DNA from: Desulfovibrio intestinalis | GTDB lineage: Bacteria; Desulfobacterota; Desulfovibrionia; Desulfovibrionales; Desulfovibrionaceae | DNA length: 64,000 nucleotides | Direction of reading: 5' to 3' | Assembly: GCF_014202345.1 (NCBI RefSeq) | Contig: NZ_JACHGO010000005.1 | Span: forward strand, 310,001 to 374,000 | Part shown: one piece after another, positions 37,022 through 45,094 of the stretch | How the letters are laid out: each line of letters opens with the position of its first letter | Numbering within the stretch: the stretch's first letter is position 1 | Translations under genes and position numbers: made by a program | The notes under the pieces: model-generated | Seen by the model: only the letters and a program-made list of their open reading frames with translations | Told to the model about the DNA's origin: nothing | The model's database searches: none

Positions 37022-37228
37022 ATGTTCGGCATTGGCATGCAAGAATTATTGCTCATACTTGTGGTTGTTCTACTGCTTTTCGGATCGAAGAAACTGCCGG
37101 AAATAGGCGGTGGGCTTGGCAGGGCCATTCGCAACTTTCGCCGTGCCTCTTCTGAGCCCGATGAAATTGACATCACGCCGAAGGATAAAAAGCCTTCTTC
37201 CACCGACGACCCTAATCATAAAGCCTGA
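37022..37228 (+). CDS. tatA: Twin-arginine translocase TatA-type subunit
   Basis: A 68-residue protein. ATG 37022 follows GGAGG; in-frame codons upstream have no support. It has the standard layout: short N-terminus, one transmembrane helix ([20 protein letters not shown]), the [10 protein letters not shown] hinge, an amphipathic helix ([17 protein letters not shown]) and a charged tail. TatA oligomers form the passage for folded proteins across the inner membrane, which matters in Desulfovibrio for periplasmic hydrogenases. tatB/tatC are not adjacent; a TatB-like role is less likely given the length. Confidence 0.9.
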   Translation: MFGIGMQELLLILVVVLLLFGSKKLPEIGGGLGRAIRNFRRASSEPDEIDITPKDKKPSSTDDPNHKA

Positions 37229-37254
37229 ACTGAGCCGGACGTAAGGATTTTATC

Positions 37255-37686
37255 ATGAAAGCAGAGCAATTATCCGTTTTTTTGGAAAACAGGGCCGGAC
37301 GCCTGGCAGAAGTAACCCACACTCTTGCTGAAGCGGGCATCAACATCCGTGCGCTGTCACTCGCTGATACTTCAGACTTTGGCATTCTGCGCATGATCGT
37401 CTGCGATCACGAAAAAGCCAAATCTGTTCTTAAAGATAAAGGCTTCACCTTGGGACGAACCAGTGTTGTAGCCGTTGAAGTAAATGACGGTCCCGGTGGA
37501 CTCGACGAAGTGCTGCAGCTGGTTTCGCGCAATGGCATCAATGTAGAATACATGTATGCCTTTGTGCAGCGCGAAGGGGAAAGCGCGGTCATGATTTTCC
37601 GCTTCGACAAAGTTGATCAGGCTGTTGAGGTTCTTCAGGCCAACAACTTTACCATTATTCCTGCTGACCGCCTCTGCTCCAAATAG
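37255..37686 (+). CDS. Tandem ACT-domain amino-acid-binding protein
   Basis: A 143-residue protein of two ACT domains: residues 1-70 ([20 protein letters not shown], then [19 protein letters not shown]) and 71-143 ([20 protein letters not shown], then [10 protein letters not shown]). Stand-alone double ACT proteins bind amino acids at the domain interface and are often found beside acyl-CoA ligases or acting as regulators of amino-acid metabolism. No partner enzyme is adjacent here. Start 27 nt after tatA, so possibly co-transcribed with it; a terminator follows. Confidence 0.85.
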   Translation: MKAEQLSVFLENRAGRLAEVTHTLAEAGINIRALSLADTSDFGILRMIVCDHEKAKSVLKDKGFTLGRTSVVAVEVNDGPGGLDEVLQLVSRNGINVEYMYAFVQREGESAVMIFRFDKVDQAVEVLQANNFTIIPADRLCSK

Positions 37687-37740
37687 TTTTGTTTCATTTA
37701 TCACGCTGACGCTCAAGGGCATCGCGTTTCGACATCATCA

Positions 37741-37772
37741 ACCCCCGAGATTTTCACGGGGGTTTTTGTTTT
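37741..37772 (+). terminator. Rho-independent terminator
   Basis: Stem ACCCCCG/CGGGGGT with a 9-nt loop, followed by TTTTGTTTTG, 54 nt after the ACT-protein stop. It ends the tatA-ACT unit. Confidence 0.88.
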
Positions 37773-37855
37773 GTCTTCCTGACCGCTAATTCCCTCCACG
37801 GGCAATGCGCATCGCACGCGAGCGAGCTGAACAACGTTAACTAAAATCAATTTAA

Positions 37856-37881
37856 GAGCGATCAATAGCTTCAGATCGCTC
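37856..37881. promoter_or_regulatory. Palindrome upstream of glpK, possible operator
   Basis: Perfect 8-bp inverted repeat GAGCGATC/GATCGCTC around a 10-nt centre, 150 nt before the glpK start. There is no T-run, so it is unlikely to be a terminator. It could bind a glycerol or catabolite regulator; no regulator gene is nearby. Confidence 0.4.
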
Positions 37882-38030
37882 AAGATCAAATATATTGGCT
37901 CCAGTTTGTACTTTTTTTAAAGCTGCACGTAATCTGCAGAGCAGCACCCTGTATACATGCCTCTATTCAAACAAGGCGGCTACATGTAATATACCAGAAT
38001 ATGCTGACCCTCTGCGCAGATGGAGGAACC

Positions 38031-39524
38031 ATGAAACAGTACATTCTGGCCCTGGACCAGGGAACAACCAGCTCACGCGCAATTCTTTTTGACCCCAACG
38101 CCAATATCGTTCAGGTCGCACAAAAAGAATTTACCCAGATATATCCCCAACCAGGTTGGGTTGAACACAGCCCCGATGAAATCTTCGATTCACAAGCTCA
38201 TGTTATGCACGAATGCATGCGTCGCGCAAAAGTATGCGGCAATGAACTCGCTGCCATAGGCATCACCAACCAGCGCGAAACCACTATTGTGTGGGAAAAA
38301 GCCACAGGCGCCCCGATCTATAACGCAATTGTCTGGCAAGATAGGCGCACCGCGTCTTTTTGCGATCAGTTGCGCGCTGATGGCAAGGCCAAAATTATTC
38401 AGGATAAAACTGGTCTTGTTCTGGATGCCTATTTTTCTGGCAGTAAAATACGTTGGATACTTGATAATGTACCCGGCGCCAGGGCAAGGGCGGAGGCTGG
38501 AGAACTTCTGTTCGGCACAGTTGATACATGGCTCGTCTGGAACTTCAGTAAAAGAGGAGTTCACGTCACTGACCCTTCCAATGCCAGCCGCACGCTGCTT
38601 TTCAATATACATACAGGGCAATGGGATGATGAATTACTCGCAATTCTGGATGTACCGCGTGAAATGCTGCCTGAAGTTGCCCCTTCCTCCAGCGTTATGG
38701 CGCAAACACATCCTGAATTTTTTGGGCGGTCAGTTCCTATCGCGGGCATTGCTGGAGACCAGCAGGCAGCAACTTACGGCAATGGTTGCATGAAAGAAGG
38801 CATGGCCAAAAATACCTATGGAACAGGCTGTTTTTTGCTGCTAAACACCGGCACAACTCCCCCAGTAAGCCAAAACAACATGCTGGCTACTGTGGCATGG
38901 CAAACTGCTCGCGGATACTCCTATGCTCTTGAAGGAAGCGTTTTTGTGGCTGGTGCTGTTGTGCAATGGCTTCGCGATGGCCTGGGGATTATCAAAGACT
39001 CTTCGGAACTGGAGGGTTTAGCCGCTACAGTTCCTGACAATGGCGGTGTGTATATGGTCCCGGCATTTGTGGGTATGGGAGCACCTTATTGGGACCAATA
39101 CGCCAGGGGCACAATTGTAGGTTTGACAAGAGGCACCACAAAAGGACACATCGCCCGAGCCGCCATTGAGGCTATTGCCTTACAGACACTTGATATTATT
39201 GATGCCATGCAAAAAGATACGGGCATCAAGCTTACAACCTTGCGGGTGGACGGCGGTGCCAGCAGAAATAATATGCTTATGCAGTTTCAGGCCGACCTCA
39301 CCGGCGTTGTGGTGGAACGCCCCACTATTACGGAAACTACAGCTCTTGGCGCTGCGTACCTGGCGGGGCTTGCTGTGGGTTTTTGGGAAAGTGAAGAAGT
39401 CATTGCACGCAAATGGAAACTTGATCGCCGTTTTACGCCCACAATGCCAGCGGATAGAAAAGAAAAAATGTTGTACCACTGGCACCGTGCTATTGAGCGC
39501 GCTGCTCACTGGATTGAAGAATAA
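38031..39524 (+). CDS. glpK: Glycerol kinase
   Basis: A 497-residue FGGY-family kinase, close to the E. coli enzyme in length. ATG 38031 follows TGGAGGA; in-frame codons upstream lack a site. Visible signatures: [16 protein letters not shown] at the N-terminal ATP site, [10 protein letters not shown]-like [35 protein letters not shown], and the C-terminal [19 protein letters not shown]. It phosphorylates glycerol to sn-glycerol-3-phosphate in the cytoplasm, for respiration with sulfate or for lipid synthesis. No glpF or glpD is adjacent; it appears monocistronic. Confidence 0.97.
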   Translation: MKQYILALDQGTTSSRAILFDPNANIVQVAQKEFTQIYPQPGWVEHSPDEIFDSQAHVMHECMRRAKVCGNELAAIGITNQRETTIVWEKATGAPIYNAIVWQDRRTASFCDQLRADGKAKIIQDKTGLVLDAYFSGSKIRWILDNVPGARARAEAGELLFGTVDTWLVWNFSKRGVHVTDPSNASRTLLFNIHTGQWDDELLAILDVPREMLPEVAPSSSVMAQTHPEFFGRSVPIAGIAGDQQAATYGNGCMKEGMAKNTYGTGCFLLLNTGTTPPVSQNNMLATVAWQTARGYSYALEGSVFVAGAVVQWLRDGLGIIKDSSELEGLAATVPDNGGVYMVPAFVGMGAPYWDQYARGTIVGLTRGTTKGHIARAAIEAIALQTLDIIDAMQKDTGIKLTTLRVDGGASRNNMLMQFQADLTGVVVERPTITETTALGAAYLAGLAVGFWESEEVIARKWKLDRRFTPTMPADRKEKMLYHWHRAIERAAHWIEE

Positions 39525-39712
39525 CAGGCAACAAATTTTGCGGTTATGTCAAATTTTGTCATCCTATATATAAGGGCGATTTTACTTGCCCAAAAACTCT
39601 TTTGACATTTATGGGCAATAAACCTCAAGCATGTTCTTGACTAATCCCCATCCCTTACGCTAAGAAAACTCTTCGCACATATGGGCTCGGGTAAAACCGA
39701 AGCACATTATAT

Positions 39713-39799
39713 GCCGGGATGGTGGAATTGGTAGACGCAGCGGACTCAAAATCCGCCGACCGCAAGGTCTTGCGAGTTCAAGTCTCGCTCCCGGTACCA
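39713..39799 (+). tRNA. tRNA-Leu, anticodon CAA
   Basis: A complete 87-nt class II tRNA with encoded CCA. Acceptor GCCGGGA/TCCCGGT (first pair G-U), D-arm with GGTAGACGC, anticodon stem GCGGA/TCCGC with loop CTCAAAA giving CAA (decodes UUG), a long variable arm (GACCGCAAGGTC) and T-loop TTCAAGT. It borders an AT-rich accessory stretch on its 3' side. Confidence 0.95.
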
Positions 39800-39807
39800 A
39801 ATAAAAC

Positions 39808-39845
39808 AAGGCGGTTACAGAAATGTAGCCGCCTTATTTATTATC
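39808..39845 (+). terminator. Terminator of tRNA-Leu
   Basis: Stem AAGGCGGTTAC/GTAGCCGCCTT (one G-U pair) with a 6-nt loop, followed by ATTTATTATCTTTTT, starting 9 nt after the tRNA CCA. Confidence 0.85.
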
Positions 39846-40079
39846 TTTTTGCATCACCTGCGTATCACCACTCTCTAGGCTGGACATCGATTCCGCAGCC
39901 GCGGCTTGGCTCCCTGGTGTAACGTGGGAATGTGTCCTTCTAGTGGGGCGACATTGCTATGACTACGTTTGCCAAAATGGTAAGAGCCGTATGAAGCAAC
40001 ACACCCAACACCGGAAGCGAAAGATGCAAGGCTCAACACAATGCCGACAGGTCCAAATTCGGGTGCGGCGAGCACAGAG

Positions 40080-40746
40080 TTAGTATTTTCGTGTGATAGA
40101 CTTGGGCTCAATGTCGACAAAATACAAAATTTCATATGGGCTGGCAGGGTTATTACGAAGCGACATTGCGATAATTTTGGTAAAAGCCGTGGTAAGGGTT
40201 TGCGCATCGCCATTGTGTTTTCGAATAATTCTGCCTTTTATACTATGCATACTTCCTATTGATGAATAGTTTATTTCATATTCAGCATATTTATTACTTT
40301 TTTGTGCTGAAGAGGTGGTAAACTTAAAATCTACACCGTTGTCTTCAATAAATTTTTGTAAATATTCAATGCAGCTATCATCAATAGCTATATCTACATT
40401 TCTTGCATCAAAATCACCAAAATTGTTAATTATAATACTATTAATGATAATTTCTGTGTTTTTACTCAGTTTTTGTGCACGTAATGACGGTCCTTTTTAC
40501 ATTGATGTCAAAAATTTTTCGTTTTTATAGATTGCTCCACTGACAGTAATGCGGGGAATTTATAGATGGCTAACTCCAGAAGTTGTACTATTTAACTTTA
40601 TAAAATAATCGCATATTAGTGGTATATTTTTATAAATATACACACCACAACTAGATGTAATAATCAAAAACAAAAACGCGTAGCAAATGAAATGGCTGCG
40701 AGACAACTTTAATTTGACAATCTGATTATACATCACTTTTTTTCAT
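40080..40746 (-). pseudogene. Broken gene for a membrane-anchored protein
   Basis: One minus-strand frame reads coding-like throughout: a signal anchor (HFICYAFLFLIITSSCGVYI), then a hydrophilic domain ending MSLRNNPASPYEILYFVDIE. It is interrupted by in-frame TAA codons at 40560-40562 and 40497-40499. The good start (GGAGG at 40751-40755, ATG 40746) is out of frame by one base across an A7 run; losing one A would restore it. The intact product would have been about 220 residues, single-pass and periplasmic. No family recognised. Two stops plus a frameshift argue for decay. Confidence 0.6.
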
Positions 40747-41232
40747 TTTTCCTCCGCCCAGTCCATTCTCTTGGTGCTTACCTATCCCCCCCTCTATCCC
40801 CCTCTAAACAGCTCAGGACATGCCCTCACTCCATACCAATCACTGCGCAAATATAGAAATATAAGCCGCATCCTAAGGGTAAGTGCTGCAACACTGCTCA
40901 CTATACTTGTGTCTCTCGCCAGTCCAGATAAGCTGCAACTCCGCAGATCATTGCCTCCGTGCATTGAGGATTGTTTCCCATCTTCCAACATGGTGAAATG
41001 TGGACGATGGGGTTGGCACCAGCCCCTATATTGCTAAAATTTATATCACAGCCCTCACTATTTTATACATAGCGCTTTTTAGCTCAAAGATTGCATGTAG
41101 CCACGATTAAGGGACAGGTTGAAAAATTGCAATGCAAAGAAAGTTGATTTATAAAATCTGGTAGCTACGGAAATACATTGTATTTTAAGGTAAACGATTC
41201 ATCAAAATTTTAGCATCTGGGTTTGTAAAAAC
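40747..41232. other. AT-rich intergenic stretch
   Basis: Contains the ribosome site of the pseudogene on one side and the hemerythrin-like gene's promoter region on the other. An 88-codon + frame from 40771 lacks a ribosome site and opens with a C-rich simple-sequence tract; I do not accept it as a gene. Confidence 0.4.
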
Positions 41233-41652
41233 ATGAAAAGTGTAGATCGCCCTCTCTATATTGTTTGGTCAGAACAGTTTGATACTGGCATTTCCATCAT
41301 TGATGAACAGCATCGTGGTCTTGTAAGCCTGATAAATACTTTCTTTTATCATAAAGGTGATGCTGATAAGGATATTGATCGCTTTCTGGTACCTACGGCA
41401 GAAATGTTTAAAAGTTATGCCCAATTGCATTTTTTAACCATTTCAAGATTAATGAAAGAAACTGATTATCCCGAGTATGACTTGGAAACCAAGCGCAACG
41501 AAGAACTCATGGCAATCATTCAAACTGTAGATATGCGGTGTCGAGCCAGACGAGACGCGGATGGCTTTCTGCGTTTTTTAAAAATGTATTGGACAAGAGT
41601 TGTATGTAAAAAAAATTTAAACTTTATTGCGTACATTAAATCTCAACAATAA
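41233..41652 (+). CDS. Hemerythrin-like protein lacking most iron ligands
   Basis: A 139-residue protein with the bacteriohemerythrin frame: WSEQFDTGISIIDEQHRGL near residue 12 and a second helix containing LHF at residue 66. Of the seven di-iron ligands expected, His27 and His66 are present. The Glu after HF is Ile70, the two His of the third helix are Glu85 and Asn89, and the final His and Asp are Val124 and Leu129. The helical register is otherwise kept. It probably cannot bind oxygen at a di-iron site; a sensory or scaffold role, or decay, are possible. The ribosome site is poor. Confidence 0.7.
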   Translation: MKSVDRPLYIVWSEQFDTGISIIDEQHRGLVSLINTFFYHKGDADKDIDRFLVPTAEMFKSYAQLHFLTISRLMKETDYPEYDLETKRNEELMAIIQTVDMRCRARRDADGFLRFLKMYWTRVVCKKNLNFIAYIKSQQ

Positions 41653-42054
41653 ACATATATATAGTACACACATTCAACATCAAACTACGAAGCATCACTC
41701 CATTATTTCACATTTCAACAATATTGTAATACTATACATATTATTAATAAAATATTGATTGAAATTTTACTAACTACTACCCTCTCCCCAATACTTCTAG
41801 AAATTTTAATACATACTCGCTCGATACCAGAAAATGCATTAAATCTATGCGGGCATCCATTCTTTAAATTTTTTGTTGTCAATGCGAACTACAGACGCAT
41901 ATCCATACTAGACCATACTATGTAAGCTTTAGCACAAGCTTCTTTAGGGCATCATTCAAGGTGCAGAACGGCATGTCGGCACAGCGTTGGTCAAAGTTAA
42001 AATTATGTTCTGAACTGATAGAGCCATTCACGTGGAAGAATCAAGGCAGGAATC
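41653..42054. other. AT-rich intergenic stretch
   Basis: No frame with a ribosome site. It separates the hemerythrin-like gene from the abortive-infection candidate and presumably carries the promoter of the latter. Confidence 0.4.
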
Positions 42055-42894
42055 ATGAGCACACATACCACACCGCGTACTGTGGTCGCGGGTAGCGATA
42101 ACAAAGCTCAGCCCGAGCGAGCCATCACTCACCCCACGCGTTTGAATGAATTGGAAAGTTCTCCCGATCGTGTGACGTGGTCGCTGTTTGTTAGGGCAGC
42201 GCTGCTAGTAATTGGCATCTGGTCTGCCTCTGCCTTGGGGTTATATTTTTTTGCATCAGACTTCAGCAGATCTGGAACGTTTGGAGATTCCTTCGGTGTG
42301 TTGAACACGCTGTTTTCCGGTCTGGCATTTGCAGGAATCATCGTTTCAATCAAAATGCAAAATGATGAGATGCGTGAACAACGCAAAGAGCTTCAAAAAC
42401 AAAAAAAGAATGCTTTACTGTACCACAGGGAAAGAATGTTTCTTTTACTGATGGATGAGTTCAAAAAATCTCGCGAGCGCCGCTACACCGTTGTCGACGT
42501 GCGCATGGTAATCAACGATTGCCTTGGATATAACGCTGCAATCAATACGGACGATTCTTCACCGGTAGCGTCATTATTGAATGAGGTAGAGAGCGTGCTT
42601 TCTGGAGCACAAATTGAGACGCCTTTATTGCAAACTTTTTCGCGTCGGGTTTTTCGCCACGAGCTTTGCGAGGTTTTCATTAAAACCTTTCATCAAGCTG
42701 CAGAAAGTGTAAAAAAATTCGATCAAGCCTCCAGGGGCGAATACTATGACATCGTTTGCAATAGCATGTCCGACCCTGAAGAAGCCCTTCTATTCCTCTG
42801 CTTTGTAGCGCGCTGCGGAGTACACACTCCGCAAAATCCTCAAGCTTTGAAACTGCGCGAGAGCTTTGACGAGATAAAGGATAAACTGGTGTAA
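42055..42894 (+). CDS. Putative phage abortive-infection membrane protein (putAbiC-like)
   Basis: A 279-residue protein with AAGGCAGGA before the ATG. Two transmembrane helices (residues about 44-66 and 84-100) flank the family hallmark GTFGDSFGVLNTLFSGLAFA (residues 74-93), followed by a charged coiled coil (NDEMREQRKELQKQKKNALL) and a cytoplasmic helical domain. This architecture is that of the putative phage abortive-infection (putAbiC) family. Activity as a defence gene is inferred from family naming and from its placement in an island between two tRNA genes. Confidence 0.7.
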   Translation: MSTHTTPRTVVAGSDNKAQPERAITHPTRLNELESSPDRVTWSLFVRAALLVIGIWSASALGLYFFASDFSRSGTFGDSFGVLNTLFSGLAFAGIIVSIKMQNDEMREQRKELQKQKKNALLYHRERMFLLLMDEFKKSRERRYTVVDVRMVINDCLGYNAAINTDDSSPVASLLNEVESVLSGAQIETPLLQTFSRRVFRHELCEVFIKTFHQAAESVKKFDQASRGEYYDIVCNSMSDPEEALLFLCFVARCGVHTPQNPQALKLRESFDEIKDKLV

Positions 42895-43590
42895 CCGCCA
42901 AAGGATCAAAGACGATTCCCCGAACCATTGGTGTCTTTTTCATGTTTTTGCCCCTTACAGCTTCAAAATGACGCAGGTGACATCTATTTTACTTTAACGT
43001 TTGAAGCTCTGCATAGTTGCTTTTGCTGCAACGCTGTTTGGGCAATAAGCTCCGCAAACTTTCAAAAAGTTTCAGACATAAAACAACACCCTCCTGCCTA
43101 GCGACGTAAAATTCATAACAGCAAGTACGTCAACAATTTCTTATTTCTACGCTCCAAAAACCAAATTCGACGAGCCATCGCTCGCTAAAAATTAAGCAAA
43201 ACAATACTCAGTATTTTAGAACATTTTAACTTTGAAAAATTTTAAAGCCCCTAACGCGTCGAGAGTAAAGCACGACGTACAAAGATGAATTCACAGAAAT
43301 TGCATTTTGGGCAAAAAGGCAACTTTGAAGTGTGAAATATTTTAGAGTTAGCCTGGTTTAGGTGCTCATGCGGTTGCCATAAGCTTCAACCAACGAGCTT
43401 AAAGCAACAATAGCTGGGCTCGAAAGCAAACGCTTGGCCGCAAAAACGGAAAGCCCCGGAACACCGGGGCAATCGTGGGATGTGTAAAGCAGTTGTGCTG
43501 AGACTATGCAAGATCACGGCATCGTTGTCAACATAGTACACCAAAATGACTTCTCAAATTTGGAATCATTTCTTATAGCCACACAAAATT
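42895..43590. other. Intergenic region without genes
   Basis: No frame with a ribosome site. A GCCCCGG/CCGGGGC hairpin at 43453-43470 is followed on the minus strand by TTTCCGTTTTT and could be a terminator for transcripts coming from tRNA-Pro. Confidence 0.45.
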
Positions 43591-43650
43591 AAAAAAAGAG
43601 CCACAGGTATTATCTGTCACTCTATAATTTATCCGATCGGTCGGGATGTA
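43591..43650 (-). repeat. Decayed copy of the tRNA-Pro 3' end and terminator
   Basis: This stretch repeats the segment 43746-43802: an A7 run, GAGCCACAGGTATTA, CTGT, and then GGTCGGGATG, the complement of the tRNA acceptor end with its CCA. The copy has lost hairpin pairing and the rest of the tRNA. It is either a footprint of an element that integrated at tRNA-Pro or the tail of a deleted second tRNA gene. Confidence 0.5.
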
Positions 43651-43745
43651 GAGGCGGCGAATTACCGCCCTGGCCGGAACTTCGAGCGTGGAATATAGGC
43701 AGATGTCGTTTCGTTATCTACTTGTACCCTGACGCTATACCTCAA

Positions 43746-43784
43746 TAAAAAAAGGAGCCACAGGTATTACCTGTAACTCCTTGA
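43746..43784 (-). terminator. Terminator of tRNA-Pro
   Basis: On the minus strand AGGAGTTACAGGT and ACCTGTGGCTCCT form a stem with an AAT loop, followed by TTTTTTT. It starts 7 nt after the tRNA CCA. Confidence 0.8.
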
Positions 43785-43790
43785 TTTTTC

Positions 43791-43868
43791 TGGTCGGGAT
43801 GGCGCGATTTGAACGCGCGGCCTCAGCGTCCCGAACGCTGCGCTCTAGCCAAGCTGAGCCACATCCCG
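43791..43868 (-). tRNA. tRNA-Pro, anticodon CGG
   Basis: A complete 78-nt tRNA with encoded CCA. Acceptor CGGGATG/CATCCCG, D-arm with GCTCAGCTTGGCTAGAGC, anticodon stem CAGCG/CGCTG with loop TTCGGGA giving CGG, T-loop TTCAAAT. The first base C1 paired with G72 is normal for proline tRNA. Confidence 0.95.
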
Positions 43869-43879
43869 TTGAGAAAGGG

Positions 43880-43908
43880 AAGATATGCGAGACGTTGAAT
43901 TTTGGCAA
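43880..43908 (-). promoter_or_regulatory. Promoter of tRNA-Pro
   Basis: On the minus strand TTGCCA, a 17-nt spacer, TATCTT, then a C-rich start region 11 nt before the mature tRNA 5' end. Consistent with a strong housekeeping promoter. Confidence 0.6.
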
Positions 43909-43920
43909 GTCATTTTTTAT

Positions 43921-43949
43921 TTGTAAAAAGCAAAGGCCTGACGTAATAT
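43921..43949 (+). promoter_or_regulatory. Candidate promoter of the chemotaxis operon
   Basis: TTGTAA, 17 nt, TAATAT, about 50 nt before the cheB start. It diverges from the tRNA-Pro promoter. I did not find a convincing sigma-28 or sigma-54 flagellar-type element here. Confidence 0.3.
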
Positions 43950-43997
43950 AAAATCTGTCCCTTGAAGGACAAATTCTTAGTGGAGCGAGCAATCTGT

Positions 43998-45068
43998 ATG
44001 ACCCGAGTTCTCGTGGTGGACGACTCTACATTTATGCGCAATGCCATTGCCTCTCTCTTGGAGCAGGACCCGGAAATCAAGGTTGTCGGCACAGCTAGAG
44101 ACGGACTTGAAGCGCTGCAAAAGGCTGAAGAGCTTGATGCAGACGTTATGACACTAGACGTGGAAATGCCGCGCCTTGGCGGTCTTGAGACCCTCCAGCG
44201 CCTTATGAAGACCTCCCCCATGCCCGTGCTCATGATCAGTTCCTTAACTGAAAGTGGCGCTGAGAGTACGCTTAAGGCAATGGAGTATGGCGCTCTGGAC
44301 TTTATTCCCAAAAACATGAGCAACGATCGTGATTCTTTTGGTCTGGAGCTGCGCCGCAAGGTTACAGCACTGGCTAGGCGCAAAGCGATTATCCGCCTCA
44401 AGTACCGCCGCATCAATAACATTGCCATACCGACCGCTCCCCTGACGCGCGCCCCGGCGCAACCAACAGACTATGTTCAGACCCCTTGCCACGGGCCACG
44501 CGACCTTGTTGTTGTAGGAGTCTCTACAGGAGGGCCGCCAGTGGTGCAGAAAATACTGTCTGCATTGCCCGCTGACCTTCCGGCCTGCATTCTTGTAGCG
44601 CAACATATGCCTGCGGCTTTTACTGGCCCGTTTGCCAAAAGGCTTGATAGCGTTTGCAGCATCGGCGTCACTGAAGCAGTTGACGGTGATCGCTTAAAGA
44701 ATGGGCATGCCTACGTCTGCCCCGGTGGACGGCACATAAGCGTGCGCATGCGTGGCCCCCTGCCCGAGGTAGCCGTTACGGACGAACCCCGCGATGCCTT
44801 ATACAAGCCCACTGTGAACCTGCTTATGGAAAGTGCCGGAAAAAACATGGGACGCCGCACCCTGGGGGTGATGCTTACTGGCATGGGATCAGACGGGTGC
44901 GAAGGCGCAAAAGTTTTAAAAGAAAAAGGCGGTTGCCTCATTGCCCAAAATGAGGCTTCATGCGTAGTGTACGGCATGCCAAAGGCTGTTATTGATGCCA
45001 AACTGGCCAATCAGATTCTCGATGCGGACGATATCGCCCAAGCCATCATGACAATCGTCAAAGGCTGA
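43998..45068 (+). CDS. cheB: Chemotaxis protein-glutamate methylesterase CheB
   Basis: A 356-residue two-domain protein. ATG 43998 begins MTRVLVVDDSTFMRN; the upstream in-frame ATG at 43962 would add a tail not found in the family. The receiver domain has Asp8/Asp9 and the phospho-acceptor Asp54 in TLDVEMPRLGG. The esterase domain has the catalytic triad Ser176 (GVSTGGPP), His203 (QHMPAAFT) and Asp299 (GMGSDG). It removes methyl groups from chemoreceptors, resetting sensitivity. It heads a seven-gene co-directional chemotaxis cluster. Confidence 0.95.
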   Translation: MTRVLVVDDSTFMRNAIASLLEQDPEIKVVGTARDGLEALQKAEELDADVMTLDVEMPRLGGLETLQRLMKTSPMPVLMISSLTESGAESTLKAMEYGALDFIPKNMSNDRDSFGLELRRKVTALARRKAIIRLKYRRINNIAIPTAPLTRAPAQPTDYVQTPCHGPRDLVVVGVSTGGPPVVQKILSALPADLPACILVAQHMPAAFTGPFAKRLDSVCSIGVTEAVDGDRLKNGHAYVCPGGRHISVRMRGPLPEVAVTDEPRDALYKPTVNLLMESAGKNMGRRTLGVMLTGMGSDGCEGAKVLKEKGGCLIAQNEASCVVYGMPKAVIDAKLANQILDADDIAQAIMTIVKG

Positions 45069-45094
45069 CCCGTAGCGCAGCAGGAAGCAATATT

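Noticed and set aside
39719-39922. 67-codon ORF across tRNA-Leu
   Set aside because: It is the reading of the tRNA gene and its terminator; no ribosome site.
39875-40213. 112-codon minus-strand ORF (containing APEFGPVGIVLSLASFASG)
   Set aside because: It overlaps the better-supported pseudogene frame, its start lies inside that gene and it lacks a ribosome site. The hydrophobic segment could be part of the same decayed region, but a sorting-signal reading is too weak.
40771-41037. 88-codon ORF after the C-rich tract
   Set aside because: No ribosome site, low-complexity start, no family pattern.
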